From positions 1-64,000 of the forward strand of contig CAIURC010000033.1 of NCBI GenBank assembly GCA_903901425.1: DNA of 64,000 bases, read 5' to 3'. Origin of the DNA: an uncultured Spartobacteria bacterium (GTDB lineage Bacteria > Verrucomicrobiota > Verrucomicrobiia > Chthoniobacterales > Chthoniobacteraceae). The position numbers were made by a program, and so were the translations under genes. The notes under the pieces are model-generated. The model saw only the letters and a list, made by a program, of their open reading frames with translations, ran no database searches and had not been told where the DNA came from. How positions within the stretch are numbered: the stretch's first letter is position 1; every line of letters starts with the position of its first letter. Below are positions 19,251 through 28,087 of the stretch, piece by piece.

Positions 19251-20672
19251 TCAGTTCAACCAGTCGAAATGGAAGAACTCTCCGGCGGGCCGGTCCACGC
19301 GTTCAAACGTGTGGGCGCCGAAGTAATCCCGCTGCGCCTGCAGGAGGTTGGCCGGCAACCGGGACTGGCGGTAGCTGTCAAAGTACGCGAGCGCCGCGCT
19401 GAAGGCCGGCACCGCCACCCCGTGCGCGATGGCCGTCTGAACGGCGGTCCGCCAGTTGGCCTGAGTCCGGACCAGGATGTCGCGGAAGAAGGGATCCAGA
19501 ATGAGGTTCTTGAGCCCCGCATTGCGCCGGTACGCCTCGGTGATCCGGTTCAGGAACCCGGCCCGGATGATGCACCCGCCGCGCCAGATGCTGGCGATGT
19601 CGCCGAAGTTCAGTTCCCAGCCGTACTGCTTGGCGGCCGCACCGAGCTGCACAAATCCCTGCGCGTAGCTGATGATCTTGCTGGCGTACAGGGCGTCCCG
19701 GACCGCTTCAATGAACTGCTTGCGGTCCCCGGTGAATGCCGGAGCTGCTGGCAGCGGGAACTCGGGGCTGGCGGCCACGCGCTCGTCTTTCAAGGAGGAG
19801 AGAATCCGGGCCTCCACGGCACTGCCGATCACGCTGAGCGGGACGCCCATTTCCACGGCGTGTCCGACGGTCCATTTACCGGTCCCTTTCTGGCCGGCCT
19901 TGTCCAGAATCACATCCACGACGGGCTGGCCAGTGGCTGCGTCTTTTTTGCCGAAAATGTTCGCCGTGATTTCGATCAGGAACGAGTTCAGGTCGCCCCG
20001 GTTCCATTCCCCGAAGATTGAAGCAAACTCCTCCGCAGACGGATTGAGCGTCGACTTCAGGATGGCGTAGGCCTCGCAGATGAGCTGCATGTCGCCGTAC
20101 TCGATCCCGTTGTGGACCATCTTCACGTAGTGCCCGGCACCGTCCGGCCCCATGTGCCGGCAGCAGGGTTCGCCCTCGGCCACCGCCGCGATGCGGGTGT
20201 AGATCGGGGCAATCGATTCCCAGCCTTCCTTGGAACCGCCCGGCATGATCGACGGCCCCTTGAGTGCGCCTTCTTCACCGCCCGAGACGCCCACGCCAAA
20301 GAAATGCAGGCCCTTCTCCTTCAAATACTTCTCCCGGCGCTGGGTGTCGGTCCAGAGGGAGTTGCCTCCGTCAATGATCACGTCGCCCGGCTCCAGAAGC
20401 GGGATGAGCTGTTCAATCACGGCATCCACCGGGGCCCCAGCCTTCACCATGATCTGCGCCCGGCGCGGCCGCTTCAGCGCCCCGACGAACTCCTCGAGCG
20501 TCTTAGCTGCCACAAAGTTTTTGCCCTTGCCGCGTCCCTCCGCGAACTTCTCCGTGACGGAAGTGGTGCGGTTGTACACTGCGACATGGAACCCCTTGCT
20601 TTCCATGTTCAAAACGAGGTTCTCGCCCATCACGGCGAGTCCAATCAGGCCAATGTCACAGGTTGCGTTCAT
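19251..20672 (-). CDS. gnd: 6-phosphogluconate dehydrogenase (decarboxylating)
   Basis: 473 residues, the usual length for the bacterial NADP-dependent enzyme, which oxidatively decarboxylates 6-phosphogluconate to ribulose 5-phosphate in the pentose phosphate pathway. Rossmann motif GLAVMGENLVLNM at the N-terminus, NRTTS for NADP 2-phosphate binding, DGGNS, the GVGVSGGEEGALKGPSIMPG signature, and the catalytic KMVHNGIEYGDMQ segment. The C-terminal FHFDW tail is typical. It is a single gene ended by a clear terminator and divergent from pgsA. Confidence 0.97.
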   Translation of the reverse strand: MNATCDIGLIGLAVMGENLVLNMESKGFHVAVYNRTTSVTEKFAEGRGKGKNFVAAKTLEEFVGALKRPRRAQIMVKAGAPVDAVIEQLIPLLEPGDVIIDGGNSLWTDTQRREKYLKEKGLHFFGVGVSGGEEGALKGPSIMPGGSKEGWESIAPIYTRIAAVAEGEPCCRHMGPDGAGHYVKMVHNGIEYGDMQLICEAYAILKSTLNPSAEEFASIFGEWNRGDLNSFLIEITANIFGKKDAATGQPVVDVILDKAGQKGTGKWTVGHAVEMGVPLSVIGSAVEARILSSLKDERVAASPEFPLPAAPAFTGDRKQFIEAVRDALYASKIISYAQGFVQLGAAAKQYGWELNFGDIASIWRGGCIIRAGFLNRITEAYRRNAGLKNLILDPFFRDILVRTQANWRTAVQTAIAHGVAVPAFSAALAYFDSYRQSRLPANLLQAQRDYFGAHTFERVDRPAGEFFHFDWLN

Positions 20673-20813
20673 GCAGAGGTGGTTTTCGAATTTTTAGGTT
20701 TGAGAGAGTTGCAAGGCTATCGGCAAACTGCCCCCCATGGCAAACGGGATTTCCGCCCCACTCCGCACACCGGTTCCCGAAGGAACCCGGTCCGCCATGC
20801 CCTTCCGCCGTCC

Positions 20814-21401
20814 ATGAACCTGCCCAACCAACTCACCGTCGGCAGGATGATCCTCTCCTTCCTCTTCGTCTGGGCTCTTTCCTCAGGCTCAAAGTTTGGG
20901 AACTGCGCCGCATTGGGCCTTTTTGTGGCGGCAAGCGTCACCGATTACCTCGACGGCGCAATTGCCCGGAAACGGAATCTGGTCACCGATTTTGGCAAAC
21001 TCATGGATCCGCTGGCGGACAAGGTGATGATGGCAGCGGCCCTGATCATGCTGGTGCCCAAGGGCGCGCTCCCCGCCTGGGCGGCGATCCTGATCATCAG
21101 CCGCGAATTTCTGATCACGGGATTGCGGTCGCTGGCTGCCAGCAAGGGAGTGGTGCTCCAGGCAGATAACTTGGGCAAACACAAAACGGCATGGCAGATC
21201 GCCATGGTCTTGTACTTTCTGATCCTCCTGGCCCTGCAAGAATGCGAGGCCGTAGGCTGGGTGAACACCGCCAGGTTCCACTCCGTCGCATGGCAGACGG
21301 TGGGCCCCTTTCTCACGGCAGCGGTTCTCCTCATCACCCTCTACTCGGGTCTGGGCTATGTCCGACGGAACTGGCGTCTGATCCTGAGCCATCAGCTCTA
21401 A
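20814..21401 (+). CDS. pgsA: CDP-diacylglycerol-glycerol-3-phosphate 3-phosphatidyltransferase
   Basis: 195-residue membrane protein. Makes phosphatidylglycerol phosphate from CDP-diacylglycerol and glycerol 3-phosphate. The CDP-alcohol phosphotransferase signature D-G-x2-A-R-x8-G-x3-D-x3-D is complete (DYLDGAIARK, then FGKLMDPLADK). Several transmembrane helices follow. The start at 20814 (MNLPNQLTVGR) matches the family N-terminus; the long upstream frame is antisense to gnd. The 141-nt gap to gnd must hold both divergent promoters. Confidence 0.93.
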   Translation: MNLPNQLTVGRMILSFLFVWALSSGSKFGNCAALGLFVAASVTDYLDGAIARKRNLVTDFGKLMDPLADKVMMAAALIMLVPKGALPAWAAILIISREFLITGLRSLAASKGVVLQADNLGKHKTAWQIAMVLYFLILLALQECEAVGWVNTARFHSVAWQTVGPFLTAAVLLITLYSGLGYVRRNWRLILSHQL

Positions 21402-21656
21402 AACCCGCCATTTCGGGTCCGAGCGGGCTCCACGGGTGCACCGATTGAAAGCGACTGGCCGAAGGCACGGGCAGGTGCCGCTTTTTGGACAATCTCGCGA
21501 TCCGCGGCGTCCAGGGAAATTTCGATGTCTCCGGACCGAGCGATTGAGCCGCGCGACAACACCTTGGGAAGGCTCCTTCATGCCAACGAAGAGCTCTGCG
21601 GCCCACCCCAGAACCTGATTCTTGTAAAAATGTGAAAATGTGGTACACAGACACCT

Positions 21657-21905
21657 GTGAGAAACATCACGCTCGCGCTGGATGAGGACACCTACCGCAT
21701 GGCGCGCATTGCTGCCGCCCGGCGGGATACTTCCGTTTCCTCCCTAGTCAAACAATACCTTCAGACCCTTGCGGCAACGGAAGCAGCGCCTGAAAAAACT
21801 TCCCACGAGTTGGAAACTCTGTTGGGCGAAATTGCCAGTCGTCACCCGAACTTCGCCTGCCGTGAAAACCTGTCCCGAGAGGCCCTTTATGAAGGTCGCG
21901 GCTGA
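21657..21905 (+). CDS. Ribbon-helix-helix antitoxin, VapB-like
   Basis: 82 residues from a GTG start. The N-terminal third (NITLALDEDTYRMARIAAAR then TSVSSLVKQYL) is a ribbon-helix-helix DNA-binding fold; the rest would bind the toxin. Its TGA is immediately followed by the ATG of a PIN toxin, the standard arrangement. Upstream is an AT-rich stretch with a TGTG-GTA-CACA inverted repeat (about 21640-21650), a candidate operator for autoregulation. The 255 nt before it after pgsA hold nothing else recognisable. Confidence 0.85.
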   Translation: MRNITLALDEDTYRMARIAAARRDTSVSSLVKQYLQTLAATEAAPEKTSHELETLLGEIASRHPNFACRENLSREALYEGRG

Positions 21906-22331
21906 ATGACCTTTGTCGATACGAACGTCCTCCTCTACGCGATTTCCACCCACGCGGAGGAGGCGGGAAAAAGTCAAAAGGCCAAACGGATCCTGAGCGC
22001 CCCAAACCTCACGCTCTCGGTCCAAGTGCTTCAGGAGTTCTACGTCCAAGCCACACGCCCCACCCGCACTGACCCACTCTCACACCAAGAGGCCACCGCA
22101 CTGATCCAATACTGGCTTCGCCACCGTATTGTCCCGCTCACCGTGCAGGTGATGCAACACGCCCTCGACATCAAAAAACGCTACCAGACGTCCTATTGGG
22201 ATGCCGCCATTCTTGCAGCCGCCGCGTCTGCGGGGTGCACCACACTCCTTTCCGAGGACCTCAATGATGAACAAAACTACGACTTTGTCCGCGTGATCAA
22301 CCCGTTTTTGGGGCAAGCTCCCACAGCGTGA
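21906..22331 (+). CDS. PIN-domain toxin, VapC-like
   Basis: 141-residue PIN nuclease. Acidic residues expected for Mg-dependent RNase activity: D5 in FVDTNVLLYA, a Glu in VLQEFYVQ, the Asp of SYWDAAILAAA and a late Asp in LLSEDLND. All four are present, so it appears intact. It begins one base after the antitoxin stop. VapC toxins cut tRNA or rRNA; the target here cannot be deduced. Confidence 0.88.
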   Translation: MTFVDTNVLLYAISTHAEEAGKSQKAKRILSAPNLTLSVQVLQEFYVQATRPTRTDPLSHQEATALIQYWLRHRIVPLTVQVMQHALDIKKRYQTSYWDAAILAAAASAGCTTLLSEDLNDEQNYDFVRVINPFLGQAPTA

Positions 22332-22610
22332 CCGTCGAATCCCCTCGGAGGTGGTGAGCGATTTACCTTTCCGCCATTGTAGGGCGAGGTGTGTTTGAGC
22401 CCAACTCCGAAGCGTCTGCGATTCGGCCTCAGCTGCGCATCTCAGGAGTGGTCAGGAAAGCAACCCACGCTCCAGAGAAACAAGCCACCTTGCTATGGTT
22501 TCGGTCAGAGGAAAATGAGCTTCCTTCCGTGCTGGAGAATCCACCCCCGGGAAGACACACTCTGGAAGTCCGGCTCAGCCTTCCAGCCCCTCACAGCGCC
22601 CCCAACCCTC

Positions 22611-22793
22611 ATGTATCTCCAAGAAGCATTCATCGATTGTCCATGGTGCGGCGAGTGTTACCCCACCCAGATTGACACATCCCAAGGCGACCACGAACTC
22701 ATTGAAGACTGCACCGTCTGCTGCCGCCCCATCTCGGTTCTGGTCGAATGCTCCCCGGGCGACCTGCATTCCGTCCAGTCCCAGAGACCCTAG
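22611..22793 (+). CDS. CPXCG cysteine-rich small protein
   Basis: 60 residues. Two CxxC-type pairs, CPWCGE near residue 10 and CTVCCRPI near residue 36, with an acidic spacer (QGDHELIEDC): the CPXCG family, probable small zinc-binding proteins of unknown role. The ATG at 22611 gives the usual family length; a longer in-frame extension has no resemblance. Its TAG shares the palindromic CTAG with the stop codon of a truncated gene on the other strand. The 279 nt upstream (22332-22610) show no gene. Confidence 0.85.
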   Translation: MYLQEAFIDCPWCGECYPTQIDTSQGDHELIEDCTVCCRPISVLVECSPGDLHSVQSQRP

Positions 22794-22912
22794 ACGCCCT
22801 GCTCGCCAGCTCTGCGCTCGCTCAATCCCGCCATAAACTGATCGGCACGCGCAGAGTTGAACTGAGTCCGACAGAGCCTACAAAGGAATGGAGTGTCGGG
22901 AAAACTGCTCAT
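22790..22912 (-). pseudogene. Truncated PIN-domain toxin remnant
   Basis: A 40-codon fragment whose ATG overlaps the TGA of the upstream antitoxin frame as ATGA, the usual coupling of toxin-antitoxin genes. It begins with FPDTPFLCRL and continues with SARADQFMAGL, which matches the first strand and helix of VapC-like PIN toxins (first catalytic Asp retained), then stops at a TAG where the CPXCG gene begins on the opposite strand. The remaining roughly 90 residues and three catalytic acids are gone. Too short for the usual gene finders; non-functional as a nuclease. Confidence 0.65.
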
Positions 22913-23162
22913 CCTTCCTTCCCCTCAAGTTCCTCTGACCGGATGGCTGCCACTTCCGCCTCCGTAAAGACCCGCCCGCCCCAAATCGCCCGCCGCCGTG
23001 CGGCAAAGTCTGGCTTCGTCGCTGCGGAGGCGGCTGCGTCAGCACGCCATGCGCTCAGAATCCCAATCGGTCGGCCGCGTTTTTCAATGCGGATTTGTTC
23101 TCCCCCCAAAAGCAATGCCTCAAGCCTAGAAAAGGAGTTTTCCACAGGTCCCGCACGGTCAT
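22909..23162 (-). pseudogene. Phd/YefM-type antitoxin, probably frameshifted
   Basis: The C-terminal part (FSRLEALLLGGEQIRIEKRG, then PDFAARRRAIWG and FTEAEVAAIR) is typical of prevent-host-death antitoxins that accompany PIN toxins. The expected N-terminus, MTVRDLWK, is encoded from an ATG at 23162 but in another frame; joining them requires one extra base in the four-A run at 23138-23141. An uninterrupted frame from an ATG at 23181 gives an atypical N-terminus (MGHILENDRAG), so a short functional product cannot be fully excluded. With the toxin truncated, the locus looks like a relic. Confidence 0.6.
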
Positions 23163-23330
23163 TTTCCAAGATGTGACCCATCCACTCTGCTCGGCACGGG
23201 CCGGAATGAGACCTGAGTCAGGATCGCCATGCCCTCATATCAACCCTGCCCACACCACCACCAAACCGATCTCACACGGTCTTCTGGGACTCCGCTCAAA
23301 AAAGCGGTCCCCAAGCAGGCAGCCTTCTTT

Positions 23331-23936
23331 CTACGCGATCCCGCCCTCGGTCCTGGAGGCGCCATGGGGAAAGGCCGGCGCACTGCTCAAAACAGTTGGA
23401 AACCGCATCAGGACGCCAAACAGGAGCGTGAACGCCAGATCGCTCAGGAGCGTGTTCCGGTAAAACCAGAGGGTGGACGGATACCCGGGCAGACCGGTGG
23501 TCAGCGCCTGCGCCCATCCGGCGAATGTTTTGGCGTAACCGGCGTCCAGCAGCCATGAGGCGGTGTTGGTGACAGCATAAAAAATCAGGGATCCAGCGAC
23601 CGCAGCGCCCATGAGCCGTGGAAATGAATGGGTCTCGGTTTTGGCAAGCATTCTTCCGAGGAGCGCGACGAGGAGCAGCGCACCATAGCGCGGCACCAAC
23701 TCCCAGCTGAGGACGGGAACATGGTACACCCACGTGTTCAGGACTGCGTCGCTGAGCCCCATGGCTGCCAGAGGCATCCAAAAACCGGTGCGCCCCGGCA
23801 AAAACCGGGCGCCGCAGAGGGCCAGAGCCCCCATGGGCGCAAAGTTCAGCCACGCGTTCCCATCTGCACTGCCGTGGAGAGCGAGTGCGACCCGGTAGAA
23901 AGCGGCAGCCAAAATGAGCAGGAACGTGACGACCAT
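23331..23936 (-). CDS. DUF6580-like membrane protein
   Basis: About 201 residues with five or six hydrophobic segments. LNFAPMGALALCGA, MPLAAMGLSD, YHVPVLSWELVPRYGAL and FYAVTNTASWL resemble DUF6580, a group of small membrane proteins related to ECF-transporter substrate-binding (S) components. The start at 23936 has CGGAG just upstream; a longer form from 24038 would overlap the first codon of the divergent PH-domain gene (shared CATG) and add a polar 34-residue extension. No transporter ATPase is nearby, so function is open. Confidence 0.65.
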   Translation of the reverse strand: MVVTFLLILAAAFYRVALALHGSADGNAWLNFAPMGALALCGARFLPGRTGFWMPLAAMGLSDAVLNTWVYHVPVLSWELVPRYGALLLVALLGRMLAKTETHSFPRLMGAAVAGSLIFYAVTNTASWLLDAGYAKTFAGWAQALTTGLPGYPSTLWFYRNTLLSDLAFTLLFGVLMRFPTVLSSAPAFPHGASRTEGGIA

Positions 23937-24036
23937 GGCTCCGAGTTTGCTTGTGGAAGCTCTCCGCTTCAATCCCCAACTCGCACCCGAGGATTCCGCT
24001 TCTGCCTCGAGCCAAAGCCCGCTATAGGAGGAAGCC

Positions 24037-24444
24037 ATGTCGGAAACCCCTCTCTGGACTGGCTCGTCGTCCCAGTGGAAAAACTTCTGGGCATTCGCCC
24101 TGTGCATTCTGGTGATCCCGATTCCGTGGGCCATCTGGCGTTACCTCAAGGTGCACTGCCGGGTCTACCAACTCACCTCCGAACGGCTGCTGATTACCAG
24201 CGGCGTCTTTAACAAGGCCAGCGAATCCCTCGAACTCTACCGGGTGCGGGATCTCCAGACCCGGCAACCGTTTCTCCTGAGGCTGGCCGGTCTCGAAAAC
24301 ATCCAGCTGATCACCACGGACGCCTCCACCCCGGAACTGATTCTCGACTGCATGCCGAAATCCGCCGGGATTCCAGACCTGCTCCGCAAACACATTGAAA
24401 TCTGCCGGGAATCCAAGCGGGTGCGTTCCATCGATCTCGAGTAA
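24037..24444 (+). CDS. Bacterial PH-domain membrane protein
   Basis: 135 residues. A hydrophobic helix at about 17-35 (FWAFALCILVIPIPWAIW) is followed by a bPH2-type pleckstrin-homology fold: YQLTSERLLITSGVF, LELYRVRDLQTRQP and GLENIQLITTD are characteristic strand and loop motifs. A good ribosome-binding site (AGGAGGAA) precedes the ATG. Such proteins bind membranes or other proteins; no partner is obvious. Followed after 106 nt by pepF. Confidence 0.85.
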   Translation: MSETPLWTGSSSQWKNFWAFALCILVIPIPWAIWRYLKVHCRVYQLTSERLLITSGVFNKASESLELYRVRDLQTRQPFLLRLAGLENIQLITTDASTPELILDCMPKSAGIPDLLRKHIEICRESKRVRSIDLE

Positions 24445-24550
24445 GCTCCCCCCGCCCGCAGTCAGTTAGTAAATGCGGAGGCGCGAGACGGCCCGTACCG
24501 TCCCCAATATTCGCTTGCCCGTCCGCACACCCCGCGCGAGGGTGCCCCCA

Positions 24551-26389
24551 ATGAAGGCGAAGTTTTTTGACGCAGACAAAATGCCGGCTGCCGGCACCGA
24601 AACCGTGCCCGCTCGGAAAGACCTCCGGCCTGAAGACACCTGGGATCTTTCGCACCTTTTCCCGTCTGAGGAGGCATGGCTGGCCGGGTTCCAAAAACTC
24701 CAGCAGGAGTTCCCCGCTTTGGAACGGTTCAAAGGGCGTGTGGCGGAGTCGGCCGAAACCCTTCTGGAGTGTCTTGAACTTGAGAAGAACATCTCCCTTC
24801 AATCCGAGCGGCTCGGCCACTACGCCGGGCTGCGTTCCAGCGAGGACAGCTCTGACTCCGGCAACCTCGCCCGGGAATCGCAACTGGACAATCTCCAGAC
24901 CCGGATCAACGAGTCGACGGCTTTCATCGCCCCGGAAATCATGGCGGTCAGCGACGCGGACTTTGAGCAACTGCTGGCGGCTCCCGCGCTGGCGCCATGG
25001 CGGACCAGCCTCCGCAAACACCGCCGTTACAAGCCGCACACTCTCTCCGAACGCGAGGAACGCCTGCTGGCCTTGAGCTACAGCCCGCTCCGGGGCCATT
25101 CCGAGACGTTCTCCCAGCTCACCAACGTGGACATGCAGTTCGGGCAGCTCACGGATTCCGCCGGCAAGGAACGTGCGCTCACGCAAAGCAGCTACTCCTC
25201 CTTCTTGGTCCAGCGCGATTCCGCCGTCCGGAAAGCGGCGTTCCACCAGTTTTACGCCGAGTTCGGGGCGCACAAGTTTACACTGGCCTCGAGCTACACG
25301 AACTCCGTCAAGGCCGACGTTTTTTCGGCCCGCGCCCGGAACTATCCGAGTGCCCGGGAAGCCGCGCTGTTCCACGACGACGTTCCGGTGTCCGTCTACG
25401 ACAACCTGATCTCCACGGTCCACGCCCATCTTCCGCCGCTGTTCAAGTACTACAAACTCCGGAAACGGCTGTTGAACCTTCCCGAAATCCACCAGTACGA
25501 CACCTACGTCCCGATTGTGGACCGGGTTGAGACCCGGGTTTCGTTCGATGAGGCGATTGAGAAGGTGGTTTCTTCCCTGACCCCGCTCGGGGAGGAATAC
25601 TGCACCGTGCTGCGCGCTGGCCTTGCCCGGGGCCGGTGGTGTGACCGGTATGAATCGCGCGGGAAACGCAGCGGAGCATTCAGCTCGTCGTCCTACGGCA
25701 ATCCGCCGTACATCTTGATGAACTACAAGGAGGACGTGTTTGCGGACATCTACACCTTGGCGCACGAAGCCGGGCACTCCATGCACACGTGGTACGCCCA
25801 GCGTTCCCAGTCGTTCCAAGACTACCATTACCCGATATTCCTCGCCGAGGTTGCCTCCACCTTCAACGAGGAGCTTCTGACGCACGCCCTTCTTGAGCAG
25901 ACTCAGGACCGGCAGCTGCGCGCCTACATCCTGAACCGGCAGATCGACGACATCCGCGGCACCATCTACCGCCAGACGATGTTCGCCGAGTTTGAAAAGG
26001 TCGCCCATGCGATTGAGGAAGCCGGCGAACCGCTCACCCTCGAGACCCTCACCAAATCCTACCACAACCTGCTGGAGATCTACTTCGGGCCCGAGTTCGC
26101 CCTCGATCCCGAACTCGATCTGGAGTGCCTCCGGATCCCGCATTTTTACAACGCCTTCTACGTGTACAAATACGCCACCGGGCTGAGTGCCGCGATCGCA
26201 CTTTCCCAGCAGGTGCTGCAGTCGGGCGACGCCAGCCGGTATCTCGGCTTTCTCAAGAGCGGCGGTTCCCAGCTCCCGCTCCCCACGCTCGCCGCCGCCG
26301 GTGTCGACATGTCCAGTCCTGCCCCGGTGGCTGCTGCCCTCCAGCTTTTCGCGCGCCGGGTGGAGGAACTGGAGGCTTTGCTTTCATGA
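24551..26389 (+). CDS. pepF: Oligoendopeptidase F (M3 metallopeptidase)
   Basis: 612 residues, the usual size. Cytoplasmic zinc metallopeptidase that degrades oligopeptides. Zinc motif HEAGH at 405-409, and the downstream Glu ligand in EVASTFNEELL. N-terminal WDLSHLFPSEEAW and the central LTNVDMQFG region are typical. I take MKAKFFDADK at 24551; the open frame extends 26 residues further upstream without family similarity. It is the first gene of an operon; its TGA overlaps the next ATG by four bases. Confidence 0.93.
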   Translation: MKAKFFDADKMPAAGTETVPARKDLRPEDTWDLSHLFPSEEAWLAGFQKLQQEFPALERFKGRVAESAETLLECLELEKNISLQSERLGHYAGLRSSEDSSDSGNLARESQLDNLQTRINESTAFIAPEIMAVSDADFEQLLAAPALAPWRTSLRKHRRYKPHTLSEREERLLALSYSPLRGHSETFSQLTNVDMQFGQLTDSAGKERALTQSSYSSFLVQRDSAVRKAAFHQFYAEFGAHKFTLASSYTNSVKADVFSARARNYPSAREAALFHDDVPVSVYDNLISTVHAHLPPLFKYYKLRKRLLNLPEIHQYDTYVPIVDRVETRVSFDEAIEKVVSSLTPLGEEYCTVLRAGLARGRWCDRYESRGKRSGAFSSSSYGNPPYILMNYKEDVFADIYTLAHEAGHSMHTWYAQRSQSFQDYHYPIFLAEVASTFNEELLTHALLEQTQDRQLRAYILNRQIDDIRGTIYRQTMFAEFEKVAHAIEEAGEPLTLETLTKSYHNLLEIYFGPEFALDPELDLECLRIPHFYNAFYVYKYATGLSAAIALSQQVLQSGDASRYLGFLKSGGSQLPLPTLAAAGVDMSSPAPVAAALQLFARRVEELEALLS

Positions 26390-26868
26390 CGTTTGATCCC
26401 ACCGAAAAAATCGTGCTCGCGGCTCAAGGCTACTCGGAGCTTGGAATGCACGACGAAGCCTTGGCGGAACTGGATTCGCTTCCCAAAAAATCGCAGGCGC
26501 TCCTGGCAGTGCTCGAGACCCGGGTGATTGTGCTCATGCACGCCAAGCGCTGGGAAGCTGCCCTTGAGGCGAGTTACAAACTGTGCAAAGCCGACCCCGA
26601 CCGGTCGCATTCGTTCATCCACGCAGCCTTCTGTCTCCATGAACTTGGCCGCACGGCCGATGCGAGGGATATGCTCCTTTCCGGCCCTCCTGGGCTCCAC
26701 CGGCTCCCGACGTTCCACTACAACCTCGCCTGTTACGAGTGCCAGCTGGGCAACCTTGACCTCGCACGGGCCCACCTCCAGCGCAGCATCCAGCTCGACA
26801 AAACGTTCCGGCAACTCGCCAAGACTGATCCCGATCTCCAGGCGCTCCGGAACGCTCCGGAAAAATGA
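26386..26868 (+). CDS. TPR-like protein
   Basis: 160 residues, helical throughout, with tetratricopeptide-like pairs: ELGMHDEALAELDSL, HAKRWEAALEASYKLCKADP and CQLGNLDLARAHLQRSIQLD. Starts inside the pepF stop (ATGA) and ends inside the next gene's start, so all three are translationally coupled. No catalytic motif; probably a small adaptor or bookkeeping protein of unknown partner. Confidence 0.8.
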   Translation: MTFDPTEKIVLAAQGYSELGMHDEALAELDSLPKKSQALLAVLETRVIVLMHAKRWEAALEASYKLCKADPDRSHSFIHAAFCLHELGRTADARDMLLSGPPGLHRLPTFHYNLACYECQLGNLDLARAHLQRSIQLDKTFRQLAKTDPDLQALRNAPEK

Positions 26869-28013
26869 ACCCAGAGGATCTCCGTTCACTCTTCGCCGAC
26901 AATTTTGCGGCGCTCGGCGAACTTGGCGCTTCGGTCAGCGTCTGGAAAGAAGACCGCGAGATTCTCGGCCTTGCCGGTGGTTTTCAGGATCCGGAACAGG
27001 CGCATCCGTGGGGACCGGAAACCCGGATTCTTTTCTGGTCTGCCACGAAGGGGCTGGCTGCGGCGACCACCCTGCACGCGCTCCAGTGCGAGTCGATCCG
27101 GCTCGAGCGCAAAGTGTCGTCACTCTGGCCTGCATTTGCCGCCGACGGAAAACAGGATGTGACGCTGTCCCAGTTGATGTCCCACCAGGCGGGCCTTGCC
27201 GCCCTGAGCCGGAACGTGCCTGTTCAGGACCATGAACAGGTTGCGGATGCATTGGCTGCGGAACCCCCGAACTGGGCGCCCGGCTCCCGGCACGGCTACC
27301 ATCCGCGCACGTTCGGTTTCCTGCTCGACGAAGTGGTCCGGCGCGTCACGGGGCTTCCCCTGGCCGCTTACTGGCGTCAGACGTTCGCCGAGCCGCTTCA
27401 ACTCGACCTCTGGATTGGGATCGATCCGGACCTTGCGGATTCCGTTGCCCCGGTTTTTCCGGCCCGGTCTGGGCCGCCGAAGAACGATCCATTTTACACT
27501 GCGTTTCTGACTCCAGGCTCGTTGACAGCGCGCGCGTTTGCCTCACCGAAGGGGCTGCACAACGCTGCGAGTATGAACACCCGGGAAGCGAGAACCGCTG
27601 CCTACCCAGGTTTTGGGGGGATCGGCACGGCCTCAGCCCTGGCGAAGTTTTACCTGATGCTGGCGCAGGACGGTTCCTTTCAAGGACGCACCTATTTCAA
27701 AACCCAGACGCTGGAGCTGATGCGCAGGCCGATTGTCTCGGGGGACGATGCGGTGCTTTTGATGCCCACAGCGTTTTCCGCAGGGTTCATGCAGGACCCT
27801 GTGGACTCTGCGGGCCACAAGACCCGGCACACGTTTGGCCCTTCGCCCCGGGCTTTTGGGCATCCCGGCGCGGGTGGTTCGCTCGGGTTCGCGGACCCGG
27901 ACGCGGGGCTGGGATTCGCCTACGTGATGAACCAGATGGCACCCGGAGTCCTGCCGAACCCGCGTTGCCAGCGGCTAGTGCATTCCCTTTACGGAGGACC
28001 GGCGACGCCCTGA
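26865..28013 (+). CDS. Beta-lactamase-related serine hydrolase (class C fold)
   Basis: 382 residues. SxxK motif S59-A-T-K62 in FWSATKGLAA, a Tyr-x-x motif in HGYHPRTFG and an HPGAGG triad near residue 343, the pattern of EstB/class C beta-lactamase-like esterases and peptidases. No signal peptide, so it probably acts in the cytoplasm. Coupled to the TPR gene by an ATGA overlap. The substrate (ester, D-amino-acid peptide) cannot be told from sequence. Confidence 0.88.
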   Translation: MNPEDLRSLFADNFAALGELGASVSVWKEDREILGLAGGFQDPEQAHPWGPETRILFWSATKGLAAATTLHALQCESIRLERKVSSLWPAFAADGKQDVTLSQLMSHQAGLAALSRNVPVQDHEQVADALAAEPPNWAPGSRHGYHPRTFGFLLDEVVRRVTGLPLAAYWRQTFAEPLQLDLWIGIDPDLADSVAPVFPARSGPPKNDPFYTAFLTPGSLTARAFASPKGLHNAASMNTREARTAAYPGFGGIGTASALAKFYLMLAQDGSFQGRTYFKTQTLELMRRPIVSGDDAVLLMPTAFSAGFMQDPVDSAGHKTRHTFGPSPRAFGHPGAGGSLGFADPDAGLGFAYVMNQMAPGVLPNPRCQRLVHSLYGGPATP

Positions 28014-28087
28014 ACGCAGCAAGATTCGGATTGCGCTCCGCCCCAGAGTTCTCCCAGAGGTCCAACGAAAAGCGCAGCCACATCTCT

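Noticed and set aside
17393-19402. A 669-codon open frame on the plus strand across cysI
   Set aside because: It is the antisense shadow of a complete, well-conserved CysI in a high-GC gene; it has no recognisable motif and extends past the terminator.
21334-21654. Minus-strand 106-codon frame between pgsA and vapB
   Set aside because: Overlaps the end of pgsA, has no ribosome-binding site and no recognisable sequence feature.
23286-23311. Hairpin GGGA..CCGCT/AGCGG..TCCC downstream of the DUF6580 gene as a terminator
   Set aside because: The stem has a bulge and neither strand is followed by a T run.
24311-26143. A 610-codon open frame on the minus strand across pepF
   Set aside because: Mirror of the pepF coding frame; pepF itself has its zinc motif and full length, whereas this frame has no family features.
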